From assembly GCA_963970005.1 (NCBI GenBank), contig CAXAMN010001414.1:231992-295991 (forward strand): DNA of 64,000 nt, in the 5' to 3' direction. Positions 1 to 10,777 of this stretch are shown here, piece after piece. Made by a program: the position numbers and the translations under genes. The DNA is from Durusdinium trenchii (taxonomy: Eukaryota; Sar; Dinophyceae; Suessiales; Symbiodiniaceae). A model generated the notes under the pieces. That model searched no databases and was not told the DNA's origin. It saw nothing but the letters and a program-made list of their open reading frames with translations. The first letter of the stretch is position 1; each line of letters opens with the position of its first letter.

Positions 1-30
1 CCCCCCCCCCCCCTCCCCTCCCCTCCCCGT
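1..30. repeat. C-rich low-complexity tract
   Basis: A run of 13 C followed by CCCT-type repeats at the window edge. Simple sequence only. Confidence 0.9.
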
Positions 31-82
31 CCCCTCAGCACTACTAAATTCTGGACATAAGGTGAAGTCATGCGCTTAACAG

Positions 83-540
83 TCACAGCAGTACGACGCT
101 GTGACACAGCGCGTACTGCGTTCACAGACCATATTGCTCGACACCAACGAGCATCGATGCAACACAGCCTCTCTGGAAAGCCCTGTGGAGAAACCCCTCG
201 CGTCGCGGAACACCATTCGACTCAGCCTTATACCCTAGCGTGGCGAAATCTTGCCGCATCGTGGAGCACACCCACCATAGCGTGACGTCCATCCCTGGCA
301 GTACCGGCCGCACCCCTCCAGCACTATCCTTACAAGGGGGGTTGGTCACTGAGTCACTGCGGCTTCGACGCAACGCGTGCAGGCCTGTAATCCTGACACA
401 GTGCGTGCAGCTGTGGGACCATAGCTGGTACACATGCGAGCGTTTACGCATTGCGACTTTTACGCACGCCTGTTTTCATACACCTAGACACAAACGAGCG
501 TCGACGCAACGCAGCCTCTCTGCAGAGCCGTGTGGCGCAA
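83..540. repeat. Diverged direct duplication
   Basis: Two related stretches lie about 350 bp apart. The segment at 140-190 (GACACCAACGAGCATCGATG onward) reappears at 487-540 with scattered substitutions. The segment at 100-130 (GTGACACAGCGCGTACTG) is echoed near 392-420. ORFs in the interval run through the repeat and have no recognisable product. Confidence 0.6.
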
Positions 541-1536
541 TCTGACCGCAACGGAGTTCCTCTTGAGCCTTCTTATGCCTTCTTGTCCTCTCTGGCTTTG
601 TTGGTTTCATCCATGATTGACCAAGGGGCACGTTCCTGAAACACCGGAGACAGTCCCTCACCAGAAAAGGTCCCGACAGCTACTCGGTCCGTCTCTACCT
701 TTCGTGTTTCCCCGCTCAAGTTTTTTCACTGTGCTGGTCCCCATGTTGCAAAGGGAAAATGAGGGTAACAAGAAAGGTGCACGGTTTGTGATGTTTGTGG
801 TGCAGGACTTTTTCCATCAACCGCAGGCGCCACAGGACCGGACGACGTTCTTGAAATGCGCCCATTTGGTCATCAACAAAGCTACCTTGCACTCATGTAT
901 TTTCAATCGTGTTCAGAGGTGAACACGATTGCTATGATATGAGAACCATATACAGTATCTATTTTATCTATGTACATCTCTCTCTCTATATTATTATACA
1001 TTGACCATTGTCAATGCCCATTTAGATCCATTTAGCATCACAAAAACCGGGCTGACGTCTTGGCTCAAGACGTCATGTCCGCAAGTCTTGGAAGCGTCCG
1101 ATTTTCCAGACATCCAAATCACCAATTCGCTGCAATGACTGAGTTCTGAAATTACAAAGCACATCCGATTTGTCGCCACGCAAGTGGGATTGGAATTGTT
1201 CTCAGCTAGACCATGCCATGGTCCAAAGACCATGTAAAACCTGGTTTCTTTATTTGCTTGAGTCGTGTTTTTTGCACTTGACTGACCTGTAGGGATATTG
1301 ATGATTCAAGGCCCCGACAAACTGCTTGGGGCTCCAACAATATTAGACCAATATATTAACTGAAATGAACAGTCGCCGAACTTTCCTGTCCATGGGCATA
1401 CAATTGTGAATGCTGCGCATCTATGTCTATGTCTATATCTAGATATTGAATATGTGCATGGGAGTCAGCACTCTACTCAGACGAGCACTCCTCGAGCTGG
1501 CAGGTTTCTGGCTCTCATCTCAAACCAGATGAGGAG
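541..1536. other. Stretch without recognised gene
   Basis: Contains AT-rich and CT microsatellite-like bits (about 975-1000) and short ORFs lacking any motif. I see no gene, RNA or element here. Confidence 0.5.
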
Positions 1537-1554
1537 GTGGACCGAATTACTGTA

Positions 1555-1716
1555 CTCTTCCCCCATGTGCGCTGCCCGCGGCCATGGCGCCGGACGGTTG
1601 GCCCACCGGACGTCCCAGCCACTGGTGCAGCGAGGGGCGGCCGCCCGTGCGCGTGGAGCTACGCCCCTGGTGCGAAGAAGGCCGACGTGCGCCGTGCGCC
1701 GCGCGTACACTCCCTG
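1555..1716 (+). CDS. Candidate GC-rich exon, function unknown
   Basis: A sharply GC-rich island between AT-rich flanks, the usual look of an exon in this window. All three plus frames stay open for much of it, so the frame is not settled. One frame is rich in Trp, Arg and Pro, and no family is recognised. It precedes the first certain PARP exon by about 370 bp and could be an upstream exon of that gene. The 3' end runs into the arm of an inverted repeat starting near 1708. Confidence 0.25.
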
Positions 1717-1915
1717 GAAGTGGATGGCCTGGCCCCTGGGAAGACCATTTTCCACTACAAACAGGAGGTTTTCCACTTCCATGTGACTTCGTTGGGATTT
1801 TGTGCCATCTACACTTTCTGGAACTAGCATGGCAGTGGAAAACCTCCTGTTGTAGTGGAAAATGGTCTTCCAAGGGGCCATGCCATCCACGTAACCATGT
1901 TAGTTCCAGGGAGTG
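1708..1915. repeat. Long imperfect inverted repeat (MITE-like)
   Basis: The arm at 1719-1777 is nearly the reverse complement of 1834-1890. Outer parts also pair: ACTCCCTGGAA near 1709 against TTCCAGGGAGT near 1904. The spacer is about 56 bp. The transcript would fold into a hairpin of roughly 70 bp stem with a few bulges. ORFs of similar sequence on both strands here are by-products of the inverted repeat. Confidence 0.8.
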
Positions 1916-2085
1916 TGAACAATCTTTGAGCCATAATTTGAAGACCTTGGACATTGCCTCCAAGTTCCCACCCACCCCAAGGAGAATCAAGTTCTTGTAT
2001 CACCCACCACGCCTGGTTCCCTCCCACCCGGAGAGTTCACGTCCTCTCCGCTTCCGTCGTTCCGTCTGACGCAGCGCACCGCGAG

Positions 2086-2165
2086 GCATGGCCATTTGCT
2101 CCTACTTCTACGAAGCGATGCCCGAGGGCATCCAGGTCGAGCGCGTGGAACGCTGGGAGAACCAG
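2086..2165 (+). CDS. PARP-like gene, exon with N-terminal part of catalytic domain
   Basis: Reads ...YFYEAMPEGIQVERVERWENQ. In PARP family proteins a segment of the type mP..I.rIERVqN..LW comes just before the catalytic HGT motif, and this fits it. The exon begins after an AG at 2084-2085 with two bases of a split codon and ends in phase 0 at CAG, followed by GCGCGG (a GC donor). It joins in frame to the exon at 3329, giving WENQ-ANYMPF. An alternative canonical donor GTGAGA lies at 2177, but using it breaks the frame to the next exon. Assignment to PARP is by motif only; start and upstream exons are unknown. Confidence 0.65.
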
Positions 2166-2930
2166 GCGCGGGCGCCGTGAGAACGCTGGGCGGGCGCGGC
2201 GGGAGCAGGCTGTGGCGGAGGGTGTGTGGGAATGCAAGTAGGCGCTGAATCAGATTTGTTCGGAGCTCTGCTGCTGGTCCTTTCCTGTGTTTGAAGGGCT
2301 GTCTCTTCGGGGTGCCTCAACCCCTTTGGCGCAGTCAAAGAACATCCGGGTCCTATGACGGCCATGTCCAGCAAGCGACACGATCCACTTGGACGCGCAC
2401 CTAATGGTACTCCTAGTTGGGATGTAACTCTACCGCCGTGATCAACGACCACTTACCATGGAGCTTCAACGATTGCAAAACCACTCGACATACGTTATCA
2501 TGGTAAATGGTGGTAACTTTGATCCAACTTGCGAATGTAGGCCACATTTTGTGAGACTGAATGCTTGGACCATGCTAGACCGGACAGTTCCGTGACACGG
2601 CACGGTGCCATGAAGCTCCGAAGTGTCTAGAGAAGATTTGCGGCTAGGCCAGGGTTGGGTTGACCCCCGCGCTTGTTTCTCCCATAGGCCGCCAGATCGA
2701 CGTCGGAGCGCATGGCGCAACACCCCATAGACTATGAAGAAAGAGATCCAAGATAGTTGTTTCTATATAGTTCCTTGGTCATCCTGGAGTGAATGAACGC
2801 CACCGCGCAAGCGCGAAACGTTCCACTCCAGTCACACGCGTCAATTGATCAGTCCTCCTGCACCAATGACCAATGAAAGACCCAGTAAAACCAGATCCTC
2901 AGATCCTTTATCTCTCTCCTTAGGGCTCCA

Positions 2931-3007
2931 AGTACCTGCTCAGAAGGTATTTGGACCCTCCAAAGCCACCCCAACCACCTTCTTAAAAGGTGCGACAGGA
3001 GCCCTAG
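2931..3007. repeat. TAGGGCTCC palindromic repeat, copy 1
   Basis: Begins TAGGGCTCCAAG and ends GGAGCCCTAG, with internal self-complementary CTGCTCAGAAGG/CCTTCTTAAAAGG blocks. Same family as 13401-13497, 15736-15818, 20776-20862, 52590-52676, 54804-54894 and 59655-59722. It lies in the first PARP intron. Confidence 0.7.
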
Positions 3008-3157
3008 GGTCTGAGTAATGTTGTTGCAAGATCGACTCCAGTCGTGTTGTTGGTGAAATCTGACCTGTAGCGGCTGCGCCGCGCCGCGCCGCGACTTCCT
3101 ATAAACTAATCCGTTCTTCCATGGTGCCATCAGGCACGGGAGCACCAAAATACCCAG

Positions 3158-3244
3158 ACATTCCATGGGACTGCCATATATGCCTACATTGACCCCCTGA
3201 AACCACCCCAACTGATCGGCATATATGGCAGTCCCATGGAGTGT
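3158..3244. repeat. 87-bp palindromic MITE-like element, copy A
   Basis: 27-bp terminal inverted arms (3158-3184 and 3218-3244) with a single mismatch, core GGGACTGCCATATATGCC, around a 33-base loop containing TTGACCCCCTGAAACCACCC. Two related copies are at 51066-51149 and 53998-54082. The loop is conserved along with the arms, so this is a repeated element and not a chance palindrome. Confidence 0.85.
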
Positions 3245-3328
3245 AATAGGGATAAGAAACCTCATTCCCCGAGTCAACCGGGCGGAGGGATGTCACCGTC
3301 ACGGTGACATCCCTCCGCCCTTCGCCAG

Positions 3329-3432
3329 GCGAACTACATGCCCTTCGCCGCCTATCGCCAGGCAGTTCGTGTGGGCCTAGGGCCGGCGGAGGAGGTGGAG
3401 CTGTGGCTTTTCCACGGGACCGCGCCTTGCAG
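3329..3432 (+). CDS. PARP-like gene, exon carrying the catalytic HGT motif
   Basis: Starts after CAG with GCG AAC TAC ATG and reads ANYMPFAAYRQAV...EEVELWLFHGTAPC. The string LFHGT is the first PARP catalytic signature; its His binds NAD+ and is the H of the H-Y-E triad. The exon is GC-rich and closes within CCTTGCAGATGAG, a site resembling the end of the 12645 exon (GCGCAGATGAG), so a GA donor is possible. The next recognised exon is 8.7 kb away at 12157, beyond the decayed retrotransposon; phase across that junction is not resolved, so a small exon may be missing. ADP-ribosyl transfer from NAD+ to protein or nucleic acid is the family activity. Confidence 0.75.
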
Positions 3433-3574
3433 ATGAGAGACCGGGACCTCCTGAGTTTCTTTGTTTATTCTTTTGCGGGGGTTCAGGAACCCCAGCATAA
3501 TGCGCCCAAATCCTACTTCTTTGTTTGGGGGGGTGCGACGCGGTATATATATATAATATGTTGCCCAGAGTAGA

Positions 3575-3646
3575 TGTTCACTTGCAGACATGACATGAAC
3601 TATGAACTCTTGTCGCAGAGAGCTCTTGTGCTGTTAGAAACGAGTG
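3575..3646 (+). repeat. Left terminal repeat of decayed copia element
   Basis: TGTTCACTTGCAGACATGAC ... CTGTTAGAAACGAGTG recurs at 10916-10975 with a 12-base gap and several substitutions. It is unusually short for an LTR and lacks a clean TG...CA end, so the true LTR limits may differ. The match seems to extend a few bases upstream (TAGA). Confidence 0.65.
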
Positions 3647-3659
3647 TGGCAGCGGAGCC
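3647..3659 (+). other. Primer-binding-site-like sequence
   Basis: TGGCAGCGGAGCC directly follows the left repeat. It matches 12 of 13 bases of TGGTAGCGGAGCC at the same place in the young copia element (39848-39860). It resembles the complement of an initiator-Met tRNA 3' end (TGGTAxCxGAG). Confidence 0.6.
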
Positions 3660-3746
3660 GGGGACTGCCCAGTCCCCGGCTCCCGCCTGTGCTAGGTCTC
3701 ACAGAAGGCCATCCACTCGAGGCGCAGGCCGACATCCTGTCGGAAG

Positions 3747-4298
3747 CCGTGTGAGCACGGAGCCGGAGACGGAATGGATCCAGGGTGAGATCGACAATTT
3801 GAAAGGAGAGCTCTTTGGCGACGGCTATGGCCCAACCACCACAGGCATCTTCAGGATCGCTGCGGCTGAGTATCGTCGTGACTTTCCTCCAGGTTTGCAG
3901 CACGGTGATTCGTCGTACCCTTTGAGGTCATATTTGGAGAAGTTGAAGATGTGGTATAGAATCTGGTCTGGCTTGAACGTCATGGTGTTGGCAAATACTA
4001 CTTGTACTTCACATTCGGTGGCCTCTCCACCAAACAGATCGACGACATAAAGTTGCAGGTCCACGGTGACTATCCACTTTTCCAGGACGCCAGATCGCTC
4101 GCATTGAGGCTGTCACCAAATCGTCGTGAAGATGAAGCGATCTTCCATCAAGATCAGGAAGACACTTCTATCAAGATCGGGAAGAAACCTATATACTATC
4201 CTCATGAGGACTTCTACAACGACGAGTACTACTATGGTGACTGGAGCGTTCCCTGGTACGATGAAGGCTGGCAAGATTATCTAGGCATACTTCAATGA
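3747..4298 (+). pseudogene. gag relic (N-terminal part)
   Basis: Two overlapping frames carry capsid-like residues: IQGEIDNLKGELFGDGYG then ...PLRSYLEKLKMWYRIWSG in frame 1, shifting near 4000-4050 to STKQIDDIKLQVHGDYPLF...LALRLS in frame 3. A Tyr/Asp/Glu-rich tail follows (HEDFYNDEYYYGDW, then SVPWYDEGW), similar in composition to the acidic tail before the zinc knuckle of the 40038 Gag. At least one frameshift separates the parts. Confidence 0.6.
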
Positions 4299-4441
4299 GG
4301 ATGATGACGAAGATGGCTGGTGGTATGATGACGAACCACTATCAGGTCCAGTGTCATCATCGCCCCAACCGACATCAACGCCAGCACCGGCACCAGCGGC
4401 ATCCTCAGACAGACAGGATCCAGCTTCCTTCTCGACAGTGT

Positions 4442-5027
4442 GACAGTCCGTGAAGACTACTATGGCAAAGGAAAAGGCCATAATGATGGATGCAGGAATT
4501 GCGGCAGCAAATTTCATATGGCCAGAGACTGTCCCATGCAATGACATGGAGGAAAAGGACCCAGCAAAGGATTTGGAGGCAAGCCTACATGGAGAAGCAA
4601 AGGCTCAGGCAAGGGCTTCAAGGGCTTCGGAAAGCATGCTCGTTTTGGAGGCAAACGCGGCTTCAAGGGCAAGGGCTGCCGGAAAGGACAAGGCAAAAGC
4701 AAGAAAGGCAAGGACTACAGCAATTGGTGGAGCGCAGAGGCAAGATCACTTTTTGATGACGCCACTTCCGGAAGCACTACAAGACCAGGTCTTGATGTGA
4801 CACTTGGAGCATCGAACATCAACCTTCAGAGTCAGCGGCCGTTTGAACACTATCATGTTGGCACCTAATTCTCTGAGGACGACTTCATGAACAGGACGCG
4901 ATTTGGCCACAAGAAGAGCACCGAAGATGAGAACGCCCATGAGACAGAGGAAGCACAGACTGAGATCGACTATGCCAAAAGGACTTTGAACTTTGCAGTC
5001 TTTGATGCAGGCCAGAGAACCAGGATT
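4442..5027 (+). pseudogene. gag nucleocapsid relic with zinc knuckle
   Basis: A CCHC zinc knuckle, CRNCGSKFHMARDC (C-x2-C-x4-H-x4-C), is at 4491-4532 and ends at a TGA two codons later. A different frame continues with Gly/Lys-rich RNA-binding-like sequence (GKGFKGFGKHARFGGK) to about 4790. Then acidic sequence to 5027 (FDDATSG..., TLNFAVFDAGQ) lies where a protease would be expected, but no D-S/T-G motif is seen. Broken by stops at 4541 and 4867. Confidence 0.6.
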
Positions 5028-5032
5028 AATCC

Positions 5033-6056
5033 GGTCCACCTATTAAAAAACATGCGCCCCCCCCCCCAATAAGGAAACCTCGGTCGCCTTTTTCTAAATA
5101 GGGGGTCCCTCAAATCGGGGTGGTCCAAATTGGGTCACCTGGGAAGGGCTTCAAAACCGAAAAGTCACCCAAGAAAATTTTACATTTATATATCCTTTAT
5201 TAAACTCGTATCAAAAATTCAATAAACCTCCAGATCGAAGGGTTTCCCTTTTCTCCTACAAAAGCCTTTATTAGAATAGTGATTCTTCATTAGACTAACA
5301 ACTATATAAAGCTTTCGAAAGGTGATGTCGCTATGCCATGCGGTTTTGCGTGACCTCTGTGGAAAGTGCGTTTGCGTGAGTCTGTGCCATTGGGGGAAGG
5401 AAAGCCTGCTGGTGTAAGCAGGGCGTGTCGTGGTGGATAGACAGGGTGGACAGAGGTGAGCACTTACGGTTGTTTTTGGAACCTATTTGTTTTTTTAACA
5501 AAATCTCCTCCAAAATCGGCAATGTTGTTAGTTTAGTAGCGTTTTGAAAGGGTTGCAATTCAAAACACAATATAAGCCGTACTTAGTTAGGGGCATGGCT
5601 TTTAAATAGAGGTCCGTTTTTAAATAGGTACTCGGGATTACTTCGTGGTCAGAGGAGAGAAACGACGATGGCTCATCATTCAGGGGGGTTCCAAAGATGG
5701 AAGGCCTTATGCCGCATGTTCCACTTTCACCCCTGGTAAGAAGCAGCAGGTGTGCGGCTTCTATAGGAACTTGACATCGGAGTAGATCTCTTGTAGATGG
5801 TTCCTCTTTTGTGTGCTGGCTGTGGCAGGAGCTGTCCACCTTAGTCCTTCCGGGGTTGGAGCACGCAAGAGAAAGAAAAGCTAGTATATATTTCCCAAAA
5901 TGTTGATGTCTTTTGTGTTTTTGTGTGTGTGCAAGCTCCAACCCTAGAAGGGCACACACCCCCACAGTCCAGCAGAGACTGAGAACAGCAAGTGGAAAAA
6001 GCAAGGTGAGCTCCAAGAAATATATGAAACATATGAAATAACATGTTGATCCACCA
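5033..6056. other. Non-retroelement stretch inside the decayed copia element
   Basis: Starts near a C-run (5056-5068), is AT-richer, and has no copia-like protein in any frame. It separates gag/protease-like from integrase-side sequence. It may be a later insertion or a replaced segment. No terminal repeats were identified. The 182-residue minus ORF here (5528-6076) has no motif and is not taken as a gene. Confidence 0.45.
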
Positions 6057-6980
6057 TTGGTTGTTGCCCAGTCCATCTATGTCAAGAAACTACTTCTGGA
6101 GTTAGTCAACAAGACGCTCAACCTCTTCAGTGAAGCAGCTCAGTGGAAGATGGACTACGTTCACTGGTGTGTCAATCCAATACACCTCGCACTGGCCAAG
6201 GAGATCTTCAAGGACATCATGGACGTTAAATGCGTATCCATTGAACTACGTCCTTGGAAGAAAGCTGTTCCTACACCACACATGGCCATCACCAGTGCCT
6301 ATTTCAGGGTACAAGCTATTGGTGCTATCCGGGAATGGCAGATTGGTCCTTTAGAAGGTCTTCGAGAACTTTCCATTGCCCAGATCAATGCTGCAATAGA
6401 TGTTGGTGATTGGCTGATTGCCTTCTTTGGCATTGATCCTACTGCACAGCCAACACCTTCCACACCGGCCACGTATCACTGCCCGGAGGTGCCAGTACCA
6501 CCTACTCCCTGTTTGGCTGCTGCTCCTAGCACTCCTGCTGTTCGAGACCGTCCTGCTCCTTCCACTCCTGTTCCAGCCAAGCTGAAAAAGATGATACGGG
6601 GAGAGTGATTCATTCTGACGCTTCTGCCCCGTCTTCAGCTTCCTCTGGTCAGGCATCGGATCCTTCTGCAGCGGCCGCTCAACCTTGGCCTGATGATGAT
6701 GATGGTGATGAGTTTTGGCTTCATCATCCACTACCAGAACAGGCCTCTCTATGCCCCAACTACGACCTGAAGCGAGTAGAGCAGAAGGTTCCAAAGCTTG
6801 CGACAGAAGGAAAAATGGTCAAGGCCAAGCAACTTCTTTGTGGCTTACAGGCTTACATGGCAGGATTGCCTCAAGAAGTACTTGAGCTAGCAGTACAAGA
6901 GTGCACCATCTGTCGCAAGTTTATCCGGATGCCAAACCGGCCTCATCAGGCAGGCAAGAACTGGAGGAGAGACACCCTTT
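6057..6980 (+). pseudogene. pol relic: region before and including integrase zinc-binding part
   Basis: Reads AQSIYVKKLLLELVNKTLN...WKMDYVHWCVNPIHLALAKEI...LRPWKKAVPTPHM...REWQIGPLEGLREL, typical of the protease-to-integrase linker of dinoflagellate copia polyproteins as I recall them, then a Pro/Thr-rich stretch to 6607. The frame changes there (stop TGA 6606-6608). The next frame (6605-7042) gives TEGKMVKAKQLLCGLQAYM...VQECTICRKFIRMP, where C-x2-C fits the end of an HHCC zinc domain; the two His are not clear. Confidence 0.6.
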
Positions 6981-8155
6981 GGCGATGCAGTGCAGATGGA
7001 CGTCTTTCACTGGCAAGACCATCAGTTCATCACGCTCATTGATGAGGCTACTAGATTCAAGATATCTGATGTCATTCCAGGACAAGAAGCAGATCAACTG
7101 ATGGAGTCTATCCTTCGCCTTTGGATCCACATGTTTGGGCCTATGGGCAATTTGGTCTTGGATCAACAGACATCGTTGATGAAACACAATATGTTGGCTC
7201 AGAATGTGGACGACTTGGCATCGCAAGAAGACCCAGAGGTACCACCACTGGACAAGGAGCAAGTCAACACACTGGTACTGGTTTGGTCAAAAGACACATT
7301 GGTTTGCAGAAGTTATGCGTGTACAAACTTCATGCTGAACTCACTCGACAAAGTGTTCAGTCCGACCTGGCAAGAGAAGCGGCCATGGCACAGAACCCGA
7401 CCTTGAACTACAATGGGTCGACGCCATCCATGGCAGTCGTTGGCACCTTGCCAAGAGGCTTCTACAACATTGACAGTGATGGCATCATGTCTGTGCACGG
7501 TGCACTGGAGACAGACTTGACCACCTTCGAGAAAGCCCTGCGCGTCAGACAAGCAGCTTTGTCACAGGTGCATCAAGCCGTGGCAGAGGACAGAGTTGCA
7601 AGAGCCTCTCGTTCTCGATCTCACCAACTGGAGATATCGCAGCTTGTCCCTGGCACCAGTGAAGTTGAATTTCACAGAGATGTTCCAGGCGATCCCGGAT
7701 GGAGAGGACCAGCACTCCTTCTACGCCTTGACGCATCAGAGGGCACGGCAGCGATTCAGTAGCAGGGCAGACCTTACCTGGTTGGTTTTCGCCACATCAG
7801 ACCATTCCATGGCATCTTCATTGTGCAGTTGCAGACAGAGGAGACTGAGTTGTCCCTGTACAAGCTGATGCGATTCGTTGAGGACATCTCAGCATATAAG
7901 ATCCACTGGTTGTTGACGAAGAACCAGACCTGGACGCATTTTCCAAAAGGCAATCCACAGGTGAACGAAATCTTGGAGAAGGCCAACAACGTCTCAAAGC
8001 CCATGACCAAGAAAACATTGAATGGCATCATGATTGGCAAGTCAATCAGGACTTTCAAGCCACCAGCCAACGCGACCGGAACACTGATCACTTGGCTGAC
8101 TGGAGGCAAACAACACGCAGTACAAGCCTGCGAGCATGACGGCCACCTGGAATGA
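6981..8155 (+). pseudogene. Integrase core and C-terminal relic, catalytic Glu lost
   Basis: VQMDVFHWQDHQFITLIDEA (first Asp) and GNLVLDQQTSLM (second Asp) lie in frame 3. The frame then shifts, and GLVKRHIGLQKLCVYKLHAEL in frame 2 is the third motif, where copia integrases have E in V-E-R-H. Here the codon at 7289-7291 is AAA (Lys). A further piece (7596-8155) reads NGIMIGKSIRTFKPPANATGTLITWLTGG, the usual C-terminal part. At least two frameshifts plus a lost catalytic residue make it inactive. Confidence 0.7.
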
Positions 8156-8185
8156 AAGAAGATCAGTAACTACAACCGAGAAGAT

Positions 8186-9049
8186 TTGTGCTTGATCTAC
8201 TTCTACTACTACAAGGATCAACCAGCAGCTGAAGATGAGAAGACAAGCACTACCACAACCGTGGACACATCACATTTACAACACACCTTACCACCTCCAC
8301 ATCACATATCACAACCGCATCGCCAATTGACAGATACTATGTCCAACGCGCGGCTACCTCAGGCATCACAACGCCCCCATGAACCACAACCAGATGATGC
8401 CATGTCTGCCGCACTGTCTGCCGCGGAGGGTCCGGCGCATGGAATCAAAAAAGATGAGCCAGAACCACGGCTGACACCGACTTCTCCACTGATCACCTCT
8501 CCAGAGAAGAAACCACGATTGGAAGAAGCACCGGAATCACGAGTGCAGAACGCACGACCAGCTTCACCATCAACATCGTCGATGGCATCACCAGAGAAGA
8601 AGCAGAGAATCGACTTTGCGGAGATCTATGCCGACCACGACTTCCTCATGGCCGTGAACTACCAGGTCCAACGAAGAAGACTGATAGACACAGGCTTTCC
8701 GGAGGAGTGGTACTACCAGTACGACATGAGCAAGAAGCTGCACCACCAGATCAAGATGAAGCAACGTGCAAGGAAGAAGCAAGATCTCCCCTTCCTCGTC
8801 ACCATCAAGTACAAGAAGAGCTCCAGTGCATACGCGTGCCTTCGTGCTGGCCACATCTACTACAAGGTCGACACAGAGACCAGCCATATCGAAGAAGCTG
8901 ACCTCATCAATGGCTTCACAGGCAAGCTATGGCCATTTGTCGAGGAAGCCGATTCATCGGAGATCAAACAGTTCGTTGATGAAATGGCGTTCAAGAAGTT
9001 CCACTTTGACGGCCTCACTGTTGAGATGCGATCGATGCACGATGGGTGA
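8186..9049 (+). pseudogene. pol relic: disordered linker and start of reverse transcriptase
   Basis: One open frame of 287 codons. The first half is Pro/Ser/Thr/His-rich and acidic (SPEKKPRLEE and SPEKKQRIDF repeats). The second half, from ADHDFLMAVNYQVQ on, becomes ordered and ends with DSSEIKQFVDEMAFKKFH, which in copia polyproteins of this kind leads into RT. It ends at a TGA before the fingers domain. Confidence 0.55.
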
Positions 9050-9087
9050 GAAAATAGAAGAGACAGCCTGATGGAAGCCTGAAGGTC

Positions 9088-10223
9088 AAGAGCCGACTAT
9101 GTGCTCAAGGCTGCTTTGACCAGCAGAAGTATGAGCTCACAACAAGATCCACGACAGCTACCCGGTTATCACAGAGAATTGTGGTGAGCACTGCAGCACG
9201 TCGAGGCTTCAACATTGAGTCTATCGATGTTTCAGGAGCTTTCTTATTAATGGGCTTGACTTTTGCCGACATCCAAATCGAACAGTCTTGATTCTGCCAC
9301 CACGAAATGTCTGGCGGCACCTGGGATCATTTGCGGGTGAGTTGAAGATCACCGAGTACCAGGTACCACACTATGGACTTCTCTGCGGAAGGCCAGTGTG
9401 CGGCTTGAACGATGTTCCTGTTGCCTGGCAGCTGTCATGGCACCAGTTCGTCAACGAAGAACTTGGAGGACGATCTTCCAAGCTCGATGAGAACCTGCTG
9501 TACTTCAAGGATGACAAGAAGCAGCTGAAGGACAACGATTTTGATTGTCTGACCGGCCTGATGGCCTCACACGTGGATGACTTGTCAATCTGCGTTCATC
9601 AACCTTGGCTTGATGAGCTACATGTGAAGTTCACCAAAAGGTTCAAGAAGGTGACGAGACAGCAGACATCCTTCTCTCACTGTGGCAGTGACTACATCAA
9701 GACCAAGCAAGGCTTCAAGATTTCTCAGGCCAGCTTTGTGGAGAAGATGGTTCCAGTAGTGGAGACCCGGAAGGGTCGAGACGACAGTGACCGTTTAACT
9801 GCTGCGGAGAGTACCTCTTTCCGCTCTATCCTGGGCGCCTTGTGGTTGATAACATCTATCAGATTGGACCTTGTGGCAGACATCTCCTTCCTGCAGGGCA
9901 AGGTAACCACTGCACAGTCCACTGCACAGATCTCTGATCTGAAGAAGGCGAATGAAGTCTTGGTGAAGGCACAACAAGATAAAGACCTTGGACTGCACTA
10001 CCGCCACTTTCAGAGCAAGCACCAGCGCTTGATGCTGATTCATGATGCCTCACCGGCATCTCAGGGCAGACATTATGCGCAAGAAGGAGTACTTGTCATT
10101 TTGGCAGATGATTCCTTTCATGGTCATGAGCTTCCACATGAACAGTCATGCAGCGACCAGGACACCGAAATGCATGGTGGCACTGCACATGTGTTGACTG
10201 CATATGGTTCAAAAGCCACATGA
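9088..10223 (+). pseudogene. Reverse transcriptase relic
   Basis: From 9088, SRLCAQGCFDQQKYELTTRS...TATRLSQRIVVS...NIESIDVSGAFL gives the fingers and the first catalytic Asp (IDVSGAF). A stop near 9288 interrupts it. The next frame has VWRHLGSFAGEL...YGLLCGRPVCGLNDVPVAWQLSWH, then MASHVDDLSICV, the YVDD-box equivalent with both Asp present. A connection domain follows (ESTSFRSILGALWLITSIRLDL). The region keeps recognisable motifs but needs more than one frame to read. Confidence 0.75.
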
Positions 10224-10420
10224 GTCTCCTACTCCACGTCACATGGAGAGACGCTCGCCATGATCGGAGGAATCGAGTTCTCAACACTTTGCAGGTGGAC
10301 TATGACGCAAGCCATGGCCTACGACGTCGAGCTCTCCCAGCAGAGGATCAAGACATGATCAGACTTGATCAAGAATTTTCTGATGCTGTGCCACCACTAC
10401 TACCTGATGTGTCGCAGTGA
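10017..10420 (+). pseudogene. RNase H relic
   Basis: LMLIHDASPASQGRHYAQEG carries the first Asp of a copia-type RNase H. Further on, GGTAHVLTAYGSKAT stops at 10223, and the other frame gives VSYSTSHGETLAMIGGIEFSTL with the conserved HGETLA Glu. The end to 10420 is frameshifted again (10324-10420). Confidence 0.6.
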
Positions 10421-10435
10421 GATTTCAGGACGATC

Positions 10436-10777
10436 ATGATCCGGATGAGAGCTGTGATTGTGGCCTTGGCAGAGAACAATGAGGAACTGAAGAATTCTCA
10501 GAACACGATTCGCTCCCAGTTGTCCGAGGCCCAACAACAGCTGAACTTGGCCAAAGGGGCCTTGGAGGGCACTATGACCATGCTGCATCAGAGTGAGAAG
10601 GCCATGAAGCAGAACCAGCTTGTGATGGAGGAACAGCGTTCCATGATCAGTGACTTCAAGAACACGGTGAACCAGATGAGCTTGAACACGATGGCTGGAG
10701 CACGAGGCAGCGGGTCAACTACGAGGATCTACAAAAGATCGTTGACATCTCACCTGAATGGCCTTCAAGTTTCGTAG
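10436..10777 (+). pseudogene. C-terminal coiled-coil tail of the decayed element
   Basis: An open frame of 113 codons with heptad-like Leu/Gln/Glu-rich sequence (NNEELKNSQNTIRSQLSEAQ, then QLNLAKGALEGTMTMLHQSE), clearly coiled-coil in character, ending at a TGA before the right terminal repeat. It follows the RNase H relic and fits a C-terminal extension of the polyprotein. The young element also has a coiled-coil segment there, in different sequence. Confidence 0.5.

Noticed and set aside
1477..1990. Several overlapping ORFs on both strands
   Set aside because: Their similar sequences come from the inverted repeat and from GC-rich composition. Only one weak exon candidate was kept.
5528..6076. 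182-residue minus-strand ORF with hydrophobic start
   Set aside because: No motif, AT-rich context, and it lies inside a retroelement on the opposite strand.
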